Source: Bryobacterales bacterium (GTDB lineage: Bacteria; Acidobacteriota; Terriglobia; Bryobacterales; Bryobacteraceae). Taken from it: 13,782 bases of DNA. The notes under the pieces were generated by a model that ran no database searches, had not been told where the DNA came from, and was given only the letters and a program-made list of their open reading frames with translations. Where the stretch lies: contig JAEHDI010000315.1 in the NCBI GenBank assembly GCA_016880505.1, forward strand, positions 1 to 13,782. Reading direction: 5' to 3'. The position numbers and the translations under genes are program-made. Shown here one piece after another: positions 1 to 6,598 of the stretch. Every line of letters starts with the position of its first letter. The stretch's first letter is position 1.

Positions 1-713
1 AAGAGGCGTGTGCACGGAAGTGGAATCTTCCGTACAATGACGCCGTCGCGTCGAAAGAGCAGCTTTCCGAGAATAAGCTGACGACGATCGCGACGTACGG
101 CGAACGCTATGCTCGCCGGATGTGCATGCACTGCGCGGAGCCGACGTGCGTGTCGGTATGCCCCGTAGGGGCTTTTCAGAAGACGCCGCTCGGGCCCGTC
201 ATCTACCTGGAGGACCGTTGCATGGGCTGCCGGTATTGCATGCTGGCCTGTCCATACAACGTACCGGTCTACGAGTGGAGCAAGACGCTTCCCAAGGTGA
301 GGAAGTGCGACATGTGCTACGACCGCGTGAGGGCGGGTAAGCCGACGAGTTGCTCGGAGGCCTGCCCGACCGGCGCGACGATCACCGGCGAACGGAACGC
401 GTTGATCAAAGAAGCACAGCGGCGGATGGCGGAGAATCCCGGCCAGTACAACGGCCGGATCTACGGCCTGGAAGAAGTGGGCGGGACTTCGGTCCTGATG
501 CTGGCCGGTGTGCCGATGCAGCAGTTGGGAGTTCGAGCGAATCTTCCCAATGCACCCCTATCGCTCGCCACGCGCGCAGCGTTGTCGTTTGTACCTGACA
601 TCGTGGGGGTCGGCACCGTCTTGCTCTCGGGCGTCTATTGGATCACTCACCGCCGCGAGGAAGTCGCCGCGGCCGAGGGTGCTCCGCGAAAGGGAAAGGA
701 GAAGACGAAATGA
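1..713 (+). CDS. hybA: HybA-like 4Fe-4S ferredoxin subunit (5' end outside window)
   Basis: The frame is open from base 3 to a TGA at 711-713, giving 236 visible residues; the true start lies upstream. An ATG at 120 falls inside the domain and is not the start: the codons before it encode EACARKWN, the tail of a first cluster motif. Three further motifs follow: CMHCAEPTC...CP, CMGCRYCMLACP and CDMCY...CSEACP, as expected for a four-cluster [4Fe-4S] subunit that passes electrons from a periplasmic catalytic subunit to a membrane partner. A hydrophobic segment near the C-terminus (FVPDIVGVGTVLLSGVYWI), followed by a basic tail, matches the membrane anchor of HybA proteins. The next gene is a HybB/NrfD protein overlapping by 4 bases. 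HybA is the best fit, but NrfC-, FdhB- or DmsB-like subunits share this architecture, and the catalytic subunit that would decide is not visible. Confidence 0.85.
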   Translation, partial: EACARKWNLPYNDAVASKEQLSENKLTTIATYGERYARRMCMHCAEPTCVSVCPVGAFQKTPLGPVIYLEDRCMGCRYCMLACPYNVPVYEWSKTLPKVRKCDMCYDRVRAGKPTSCSEACPTGATITGERNALIKEAQRRMAENPGQYNGRIYGLEEVGGTSVLMLAGVPMQQLGVRANLPNAPLSLATRAALSFVPDIVGVGTVLLSGVYWITHRREEVAAAEGAPRKGKEKTK

Positions 714-1888
714 CCAGGCTTCTCCGGTTGCCCCGGCTGACATTCTGGCAGTTGGTGTTCGCTCTTCTGATGCTCGTCGGCGCTTACGCAACCTACGTGC
801 GGTTTTTTCAGGGCCTCGGCGCGGCCACAAATTTGACCGACCGGTTCCCGTGGGGAATCTGGATCGGATTCGACGTCTTGTGCGGAGTGGGCCTGGCGGC
901 GGGTGGCTTTACACTCGCGGCCACGGTTCACATTTTCAACATCGAGAAGTACAAGCCAATCGTACGGCCGGCGATTCTCACCGCCTTCCTCGGCTACACT
1001 CTGGTGATCCTCGCCCTCTTGTTCGACCTCGGCCGGCCCTATCGCGTTTGGCATCCGCTGGTGATGTGGAATCCGCATTCGGTGATGTTCGAGGTCGGCT
1101 GGTGCGTGACACTCTACACGACCGTGCTGGCGCTCGAGTTCGCTCCGACGGTGCTGGAACGCATCGGCTGGCACGCCGGGCTGAAGTGGGTTCGGTCCGC
1201 CATGATCCCGCTGGTGATCGCGGGCGTCATTCTGTCGACTCTGCACCAGTCGTCACTCGGCAGCCTCTATCTGATCGTTCCGCACAAACTCCACCCGCTC
1301 TGGTACACTCCGCTTCTGCCGATTCTCTTCTTTGTTTCCGCGATTTGCGTCGGCCTGGCTATGACCATTTTCGAGTCGTGGCATTCCGCGAAGGCTTGTG
1401 GAAGGCACCTCGAACTGCGCTTGCTGGCCGGGCTTTCGCGGGTGTTGGCGGTTCTGCTGCTGGCATACCTGGCGTTGAGGTTCCTGGACCTGGCGCGGCG
1501 TGGCGCCCTACGGTTGATTCTGGAACAGCGGATGGAGAGTTACCTGTTCGGACTCGAGATCGCGCTGATGCTGCTTCCGATGCTGCTGCTTTTCCGGGCG
1601 CACGTCCGCCGCAGGCCGGGAGCGCTTTACGCCTGCTCGGTGATGGTGATTTTCGGTTTCATCACGCACCGCCTGAACGTCAGCGTTACCGGCATGGAGG
1701 CGGGTTCCGGGGTGCACTACCTGCCAAAGTGGACGGAAATTGCGATCACCTTGGCCATCGTGGCAGCAGGGTTCGCTATTTTTCGATTCGCCACGAAGTA
1801 CCTGCCGATCTTCGGAGAGGAGGAGCAGCACAGGGAAGTTGTAGCTGTCCCGCCGGAGGCGCTGCCATCTCCGGTGCGGGGAGATTGA
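710..1888 (+). CDS. hybB: HybB/NrfD-family membrane subunit (quinone-reactive cytochrome b-type subunit)
   Basis: This 392-residue protein is mostly hydrophobic, with about ten membrane segments (roughly 12-32, 50-75, 90-107, 126-146, 163-180, 199-220, 240-262, 278-296, 305-322 and 343-361), matching the size and topology of HybB. Family-like stretches include FPWGIWIGFDVLCGVGLAAGG, LFDLGRPYRVWHPL and the C-terminal FITHRLNVSVTG. In this family the protein accepts electrons from the iron-sulfur subunit and exchanges them with quinone in the membrane, without canonical b-heme ligation in many members. I chose the ATG at 710 because it overlaps the hybA stop (ATGA) and has AAAGGAGA about 8-10 bases upstream; an in-frame ATG at 638 lies well inside hybA and would add a charged, non-hydrophobic leader. 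Whether the complex is an uptake hydrogenase or another periplasmic oxidoreductase cannot be settled here. Confidence 0.88.
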   Translation: MTRLLRLPRLTFWQLVFALLMLVGAYATYVRFFQGLGAATNLTDRFPWGIWIGFDVLCGVGLAAGGFTLAATVHIFNIEKYKPIVRPAILTAFLGYTLVILALLFDLGRPYRVWHPLVMWNPHSVMFEVGWCVTLYTTVLALEFAPTVLERIGWHAGLKWVRSAMIPLVIAGVILSTLHQSSLGSLYLIVPHKLHPLWYTPLLPILFFVSAICVGLAMTIFESWHSAKACGRHLELRLLAGLSRVLAVLLLAYLALRFLDLARRGALRLILEQRMESYLFGLEIALMLLPMLLLFRAHVRRRPGALYACSVMVIFGFITHRLNVSVTGMEAGSGVHYLPKWTEIAITLAIVAAGFAIFRFATKYLPIFGEEEQHREVVAVPPEALPSPVRGD

Positions 1889-1889
1889 G

Positions 1890-1896
1890 AAGGAGG
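1890..1896 (+). promoter_or_regulatory. Strong Shine-Dalgarno before the histidine kinase; decides its start
   Basis: AAGGAGG lies just after the hybB stop. It is 44 bases from the GTG at 1941 but only 5 bases from an in-frame ATA at 1902. No ATG, GTG or TTG exists in that frame between the stop at 1842 and 1941. The placement suggests that translation starts at ATA 1902, or that this base is a substitution of an original ATG. Confidence 0.6.
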
Positions 1897-1940
1897 AGGG
1901 AATAACGGGCCAGAACGGCCATTCTCGAATCGGCCTCGCC

Positions 1941-3542
1941 GTGAAACTCGCCGTCTGTGTGGTGGCGAGCTTCACGGCGTTTGTCGCTTTATTCAGCTAC
2001 CTGGGTTTCCGCGAGCATCGCCGGCACTCCGAGGATTTGGTGGTGACCAGCGCAGATCGCCTTACCGACGTGATCCAGCGCAGCACCAGCTACCAGATGC
2101 TGCACAATGACCGTGCGGCGCTTTACCAGATGATCCATGCCATCGGCAGCGAGCCGGGCATACGCCGGGTACGCATCTTCAATGAGGATGGGCGCATCAG
2201 CTTCTCCACTTCCGAGACCGAAGTGGGAACGGTGCTCGACAAACAGGCGGAGGCCTGTTACGCCTGCCACGCCCAGGCAGCGCCGCTGACTAAGCTGGAC
2301 CGGCCGGATCGAGCGCGCATTTTTCCGGAGGAGAACGCTAAGCGCGTGCTCGGCATCATCCGGCCGATCGAGAATCAGCCGGCCTGTTCGAACGCCGCCT
2401 GCCACGCCCATCCGCCCCAGCGGCGGATCCTTGGGGTCACCGACGTGCAAATATCCCTGGAGAGCGTCGACGCGCAACTGGCGGAGTACCAGCGTCATGT
2501 GCTGGCCATCACAGGCCTGTCGGTACTGTTGGGTTCGCTCGTTAGCGTTGGGTTCATTCTGCTGTTCGTACACAGGCCTGTTGGGGAATTGATCGCCGGC
2601 ACCCAAACGGTGGCCGGCGGGGATCTTGGTCACCGGTTGCCCGTGCGGTCCGGAGACGAACTGGGAGAGTTGGCCGCATCATTCAACAAGATGACGGAGG
2701 ATCTGGAGAGGGCCCATTCGGAGATCACCACCTGGGCACGTACGCTCGAGGAGCGGGTGGAGAAAAAGTCCGCTGAATTGCAGCGCGTCCACGAGAGTCT
2801 GCTAACAAGCGAAAAGATGGCATCGCTTGGAAAGCTGGCGGCCACGGTCGCCCACGAAGTAAACAACCCGCTGTTCGGGATTCTGACCTACGCCCGCTTG
2901 TCGCTCCGGGCTCTCGAGAAGAGTGAGCTCAGCGCGGAGAGCAAAGCGCAGGTTCTCGATCAGTTGCACACCATTGAGAGGGAGAGCCGGCGTTGCGGCG
3001 AAATCATGAAGAACCTCCTCAACTTCGCGCGGCAAGTGCCGCCGCACCGGGAAGCGCATGACCTGAACGTGCTTGTCGACAGGGCCATCACCCTCGTTCG
3101 GCACCAACTGGCGCTTCAGGAGATCGAGCTTGAGAAACGCCTTCAAGGCGACCTGCCGGCCTGCTTCTGTGACGCGGACCAGATCCAGCAAGTGGTGCTG
3201 GCGTTGCTGATCAACGCATCGGATGTGATGCCGGGAGGAGGGACCATTCGAGTGATGACGGAGTCGGACAAAAGCGGGGAAAACGCCTGTATTCGAGTAG
3301 CGGACACCGGGGGAGGCATCGACGCGGAGACTCTGCCGAAGATTTTCGAGCCGTTCTTTACCACTAAGGAAGACCAGCACCGCACCGGGCTGGGCCTGGC
3401 CATCGCGAAAGGTATTGTCGAGAGGCACGGCGGATTCATAACCGTAATCTCGAAGCCCGGAGAGGGCACGGAATTCACCATCCTGCTGCCGGTTGGGGAG
3501 CCTGTCGCCGCCGGCCCGGATGGAAAGGGGAACCGGAATTGA
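1941..3542 (+). CDS. Membrane histidine kinase with heme-c-like sensor domain and HAMP
   Basis: Numbered from the GTG at 1941 (533 residues). A membrane helix spans about 3-23, an extracytoplasmic sensor about 24-185, a second helix about 187-209, HAMP about 210-262, a coiled linker to about 295, then HisKA with phospho-acceptor H305 (VAHEVNNPL) and HATPase_c with N425 (LINASD), DTGGGID and GLGLAIAKGIVERHGG. The sensor contains C106-Y-A-C-H110, a canonical CXXCH heme-c motif, and C149-S-N-A-A-C-H155, a CX4CH motif of the kind seen in multiheme cytochromes. Family memory supports similar kinases in Acidobacteria and Deltaproteobacteria; heme binding is inferred. It probably senses redox state or a diatomic ligand outside the membrane and phosphorylates the adjacent NtrC-type regulator, which overlaps it by 4 bases. 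The true N-terminus may be 13 residues longer (ATA at 1902, residues TGQNGHSRIGLAV), giving the first helix a normal basic lead-in. Confidence 0.9.
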   Translation: MKLAVCVVASFTAFVALFSYLGFREHRRHSEDLVVTSADRLTDVIQRSTSYQMLHNDRAALYQMIHAIGSEPGIRRVRIFNEDGRISFSTSETEVGTVLDKQAEACYACHAQAAPLTKLDRPDRARIFPEENAKRVLGIIRPIENQPACSNAACHAHPPQRRILGVTDVQISLESVDAQLAEYQRHVLAITGLSVLLGSLVSVGFILLFVHRPVGELIAGTQTVAGGDLGHRLPVRSGDELGELAASFNKMTEDLERAHSEITTWARTLEERVEKKSAELQRVHESLLTSEKMASLGKLAATVAHEVNNPLFGILTYARLSLRALEKSELSAESKAQVLDQLHTIERESRRCGEIMKNLLNFARQVPPHREAHDLNVLVDRAITLVRHQLALQEIELEKRLQGDLPACFCDADQIQQVVLALLINASDVMPGGGTIRVMTESDKSGENACIRVADTGGGIDAETLPKIFEPFFTTKEDQHRTGLGLAIAKGIVERHGGFITVISKPGEGTEFTILLPVGEPVAAGPDGKGNRN

Positions 3543-4894
3543 GTGTACCGGAGACGAAGTCCAGTTCTCTCGGCCGCATCCTGATCGTCGATGACGAGCT
3601 GGTGGTTCGTGACTCCCTCGACAAGTGGTTTACGGGGGAGGGTTACGAAACCAGCGTTGCGGCGAGCGCCCGCGAGGCGCTGGAGATGTTCCAGAAGAAC
3701 GAATGGGATCTTGTCCTGCTCGACATCAAGATGCCCGGGATGGACGGGATGGAGCTGCAGGCCCGCCTGCGCGAGATTGACCCGGAACTGGTCATCATCA
3801 TCATGACCGGCTACGCCTCGGTGGAGACCGCCGTTCAGGCACTGAAGCGCGGAGCGTACGATTACGTGACCAAGCCGATCGACCCGGATGAGCTGGTCCA
3901 CCTGGTCTCGAACGCGATCGGGCACCGGCGGGACCGGCGGGAGATCGTCCGGCTCCGTGAGAACCTCCAGGAGATCTACCCGGAGACGCACCTTATCGGC
4001 AACAGTCCGCCGATGAAGCACGTGCTGGAACTGGTCGAAATGGTTGCGCCCACCGACACAACCGTGCTGATCTCTGGCGAGAGCGGGACCGGCAAGGAGC
4101 TGGTGGCGCGCGCGATTCACGCGGCCGGGTCGCGCCGCTACATGCCGATGGTGGTCATCCATTGCGGCGCGCTCACCGAGACGCTGCTCGAGAGCGAGCT
4201 GTTCGGTCACGAGCGAGGCGCCTTTACCGGCGCCCAGTACCGGAAGACGGGCAAGTTCGAGGTTGCCGATGGCGGTACGGTCTTCCTCGACGAGATCAGC
4301 GACATCAGCCTCAAGACGCAGACCGATCTGCTGCGTGTGCTGCAGGAGAAGGAGATCGTCCGCGTCGGCGGAAACGAGTCGATCAAGGTGGATTTCCGCT
4401 GTATCGCCGCGACGAACAAGAGCCTCGAAGAGCTGGTGAAAGCCGGCACGTTCCGGCCGGATCTTTTTTACCGGCTGAAGGTTTTCTCGATCGAACTTCC
4501 ACCGCTCCGCGACCGGCGGGAGGACATCCCCCTGCTCGCGCACCACTTTATAAAGAAATACGCCACCGCCATGAACCGGCCTGAGCCGCGATTGTCCCCG
4601 GAAGCGCTCGACCTTCTACTTAGTCACAACTGGCCGGGAAACGTCCGTGAGTTGGAGAACGCGATCGAGCGGGCGCTGGTGATCGGACGTGAGGGGTTGA
4701 TCAAGCCTTCCGACTTCCCGTTCCAAGCGCATTCGCACTCCCCGCAAGAGGGCCAGACACTGGAAGACGTGGAGAGGGTCCACATCGAACGGGTTCTTCG
4801 CGAGACCGCGGGCAATCTCTCCCGCACCGCGCGGATCCTCGACATCGACCGGACCACGCTCTACAACAAGCTCAAGCGGTACGGCCTCAAGTGA
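3539..4894 (+). CDS. NtrC-family sigma54-dependent response regulator
   Basis: This 451-residue protein has the three-domain NtrC layout. The receiver (about 12-125) has acidic D18/D19, phospho-acceptor D62 (LLDIKMPGMDG), T90 and K112. The AAA+ domain (about 152-385) has Walker A GESGTGKE at 180-187, the sigma54-contacting GAFTGA loop at 228-233, Walker B GGTVFLDE at 245-252 and the sensor segment NWPGNVRELEN. The C-terminal Fis-type helix-turn-helix is at about 423-450. All key residues are present, so it should be a functional activator of sigma54 promoters when phosphorylated by the upstream kinase. The start is TTG at 3539, overlapping the kinase TGA, with GAAAGGGG about 8 bases upstream. 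It continues into the archaemetzincin gene with a GTGA overlap. I found no convincing sigma54 promoter in the window; its target is probably the promoter of the redox operon upstream. Confidence 0.95.
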   Translation: MSVPETKSSSLGRILIVDDELVVRDSLDKWFTGEGYETSVAASAREALEMFQKNEWDLVLLDIKMPGMDGMELQARLREIDPELVIIIMTGYASVETAVQALKRGAYDYVTKPIDPDELVHLVSNAIGHRRDRREIVRLRENLQEIYPETHLIGNSPPMKHVLELVEMVAPTDTTVLISGESGTGKELVARAIHAAGSRRYMPMVVIHCGALTETLLESELFGHERGAFTGAQYRKTGKFEVADGGTVFLDEISDISLKTQTDLLRVLQEKEIVRVGGNESIKVDFRCIAATNKSLEELVKAGTFRPDLFYRLKVFSIELPPLRDRREDIPLLAHHFIKKYATAMNRPEPRLSPEALDLLLSHNWPGNVRELENAIERALVIGREGLIKPSDFPFQAHSHSPQEGQTLEDVERVHIERVLRETAGNLSRTARILDIDRTTLYNKLKRYGLK

Positions 4895-5448
4895 TCTCCC
4901 TGCCGCGCGGAATTACAGCGATTCATCTGCAGCCGGTTGGGGACGGGGTCGCTCTGGAAATGCTCGACCGGATAAGCGCGGCGCTCGCGCGCGTGTTCGA
5001 AGTCTCCTGTCACGTACGCCGCGAGCGGCTCGACGCCGGACTCGCACTCGATCCTGTCCGGCGGCAATACTTCTCAACCGCCGTCCTGCAACAACTCGTG
5101 CCGCTGGCGGCCGGAGACGAGGAGATCCGGTTGTTCGGCATCACTGAGTACGATCTGTTTGTGCCGGTGCTGACGTTCGTGTTCGGCGAGGCGCAACTGG
5201 ACGGGCGCTGCGGACTGATCTCCCTTCACAGGCTGAGGGAGGAGTTCTATGGCCTGCCGGCCCGCGGAGAACTTCTGGAGGAACGCGCGGTGAAGGAAGT
5301 GATCCATGAACTCGGGCATACCTTCGGGCTAAGGCACTGCCCCGACTGGAGCTGCGCGATGGCGTCAACCCACGCCGTGGAGCGCCTGGACCTCAAGGGA
5401 GCCCGGCTCTGCGCGGACTGCACGCGGCGTATCGGGGCGTGGTCATAA
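4891..5448 (+). CDS. amzA: Archaemetzincin-type zinc metalloprotease
   Basis: This 185-residue protein is within the usual archaemetzincin size. The C-terminal half carries the signature H139-ELG-H143-TFG-LRH-C150, four residues, C155-A-M157, then C174-AD-C177. H139, H143 and H149 are the expected catalytic zinc ligands, E140 the general base, M157 the Met-turn, and the four cysteines a probable second, structural zinc site. The interval between M157 and C174 is 16 residues; I recall 17 in the published consensus, so it may be one short. No signal peptide or membrane helix is seen, so it should be cytoplasmic. The start is GTG at 4891, overlapping the response-regulator stop (GTGA), which implies coupled translation. 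Natural substrates of this family are not known to me. Coupling to a redox-sensing two-component system suggests processing or turnover of a redox protein or regulator, but that is inference. Confidence 0.92.
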   Translation: MISLPRGITAIHLQPVGDGVALEMLDRISAALARVFEVSCHVRRERLDAGLALDPVRRQYFSTAVLQQLVPLAAGDEEIRLFGITEYDLFVPVLTFVFGEAQLDGRCGLISLHRLREEFYGLPARGELLEERAVKEVIHELGHTFGLRHCPDWSCAMASTHAVERLDLKGARLCADCTRRIGAWS

Positions 5449-5498
5449 GGGAACCGCGAACTCAAACCGAGCTGCGACCGTGAGGGAACGGACGCCTG

Positions 5499-6101
5499 CT
5501 ATCGGCGAAAGAGCTTGTGCTTGATGTCCGGCCAGAATTCGCGAAACACGTTCCTTCCAAGCTCTATGCCGAGAGTCGTACTGCCGCGCGCAAGGCCGTG
5601 CCGAAAGTCGTTCCGCGAGTCGGGGTACCAGGTGTTGGCGAGGAACCCCGAGCCGTAGGCGCCGGCGAAACGGCCGACTGCAAACGTCTGGCCGCCATTC
5701 TCGGTCCGCCGCACAAAAGTGCGTTTCACTGCGTGCTCTGTGCGGGGCCAGAAGCCGCTGCACTCGCAGTGGTCGTAAGCAAGCACCTCGCCCCGCAAAC
5801 TCGCCACGCCGAGGTCTATCGAGTTTCTGGCGACTCTGCGTGCGTATGCGGACGCGAGCCGCCGCTCGAAGCCGTCGCCACCCTGTTCCCATTCCGGCGG
5901 GCTGTTCCGCCATTGGTTCCACCCCGCTGTGACGGCGGAACCCACGTATGCCGCGGGACCGAAGGTCTGTTTGATGTAGTACTGAAGGTTGCTGTCAGGA
6001 ACAGACGATGGGGTGGCAATCAAGTAACTCGGCGCTGCCGAATTCTGGCCGCTGGCGGCGAGAGCGAAATATCCCAGTAAAACGACGAGTACTATCGGCA
6101 C
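5499..6101 (-). CDS. Exported protein of unknown function (Acidobacteria-type family)
   Basis: This 200-residue protein starts with a hydrophobic signal-like segment (PIVLVVLLGYFALAASGQ) and is probably exported. The mature part is rich in aromatic and glycine residues, with GPAAYVGSAVTAGWNQW, PPEWEQGGDGFERRLASAYARR, GRFAGAYGSGFLANTWYP and a C-terminal NVFREFWPDIKHKLFRR. It resembles, from memory, unnamed 200-300 residue proteins common in Acidobacteria; I cannot give a function. C112-E-C114 is the only cysteine pair. The start is GTG at 6099-6101; the frame stays open upstream to a TGA at 6132-6134 without a standard start codon. The chosen N-terminus lacks the basic residue normal in signal peptides, whereas the extended reading would supply an Arg, so the start is uncertain. 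It is the last gene of the leftward group, 56 bases after the OsmC gene. A 50-base gap separates it from the convergent archaemetzincin gene. Confidence 0.7.
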   Translation of the reverse strand: MPIVLVVLLGYFALAASGQNSAAPSYLIATPSSVPDSNLQYYIKQTFGPAAYVGSAVTAGWNQWRNSPPEWEQGGDGFERRLASAYARRVARNSIDLGVASLRGEVLAYDHCECSGFWPRTEHAVKRTFVRRTENGGQTFAVGRFAGAYGSGFLANTWYPDSRNDFRHGLARGSTTLGIELGRNVFREFWPDIKHKLFRR

Positions 6102-6115
6102 ATAGCCTCGGGGCC

Positions 6116-6130
6116 CAGCCCAAAGGGCTG
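6116..6130. other. Small perfect hairpin between the OsmC gene and the exported-protein gene
   Basis: CAGCCC-AAA-GGGCTG forms a 6-bp stem with a 3-base loop. It sits after the OsmC stop and before the GTG of the next leftward gene. No T-run follows on either strand, so it is not a standard intrinsic terminator; it could affect mRNA stability or initiation of the next gene. Confidence 0.4.
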
Positions 6131-6157
6131 TTCACTTGATTCTACCTCAATTCGGTC

Positions 6158-6598
6158 TCAGGACAAGCCTTTTACGTGCACATCCACGTTAATTCCTTCG
6201 CGGACGCTCTGGGTGACCGTGCAGAAATCTTCGAACAAGGCCAGGCACCGGGCGGCATTCTCCCGCTCGGATTCGGGCAGATTCGGGTCGATGCTAACCT
6301 CCACTTTCCCGACCCGCAGCCGGCGGTTCTCGTTTCGCACGACCTGCACTTTCGCCACAGTACGGATCGGTCCCAGTTCCACGCGGGCTTTTCGGGCGCA
6401 GAACAGGAGGCTGGCGCTCAGACAGTTCGCGATGGCAGCGACGAGCAACCGTGTCGGGTTCGGCCCCTTATCGTGCCCGAGGGGTGGCGGTTCATCCGTG
6501 ATCAGGTCCGCAAGGTTCTCTTTGTCGAACTTCACGCGAAACTCGTAATCCTGAACCTGATCAACGGCGACCGAAAACTCACTGACGACTTGGCTCAT
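6158..6598 (-). CDS. OsmC/Ohr-family protein (thiol peroxidase-like)
   Basis: This 146-residue protein has the length and pattern of the OsmC family: an N-terminal beta region with DYEFRVKFD, then GHDKGPNPTRLLVAAIANCLSAS around the long central helix, and FEDFCTVTQSVREG near the C-terminus. C59 and C126 occupy the positions of the peroxidatic and resolving cysteines; C67 and C118 are extra. Family members reduce organic hydroperoxides with dithiol or lipoyl cofactors, and some act on sulfur-rich species. It is cytoplasmic. The ATG at 6596-6598 overlaps the stop of the upstream ceramidase-like gene (ATGA), so translation is probably coupled. The substrate is not defined by the sequence, so I give no OsmC or Ohr symbol. 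Confidence 0.9.
   Translation of the reverse strand: MSQVVSEFSVAVDQVQDYEFRVKFDKENLADLITDEPPPLGHDKGPNPTRLLVAAIANCLSASLLFCARKARVELGPIRTVAKVQVVRNENRRLRVGKVEVSIDPNLPESERENAARCLALFEDFCTVTQSVREGINVDVHVKGLS

Noticed and set aside
508..1905. Long + strand open frame of 465 codons overlapping hybA and hybB
   Set aside because: It is a GC-driven shadow: arginine- and serine-rich with no domain pattern, while the other frame gives clear HybA and HybB sequences.
3143..4546. Long - strand open frame of 467 codons opposite the kinase and response regulator
   Set aside because: It lies antisense to two fully recognisable genes and has no motif of its own.
5443..6080. Alternative frames on both strands over the exported-protein gene (- strand 5443-5922, + strand 5517-6080)
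   Set aside because: Neither has a signal peptide, ribosome-binding site or family-like sequence; the - strand frame 5499-6101 has the signal-like start and conserved-looking aromatic and glycine segments.
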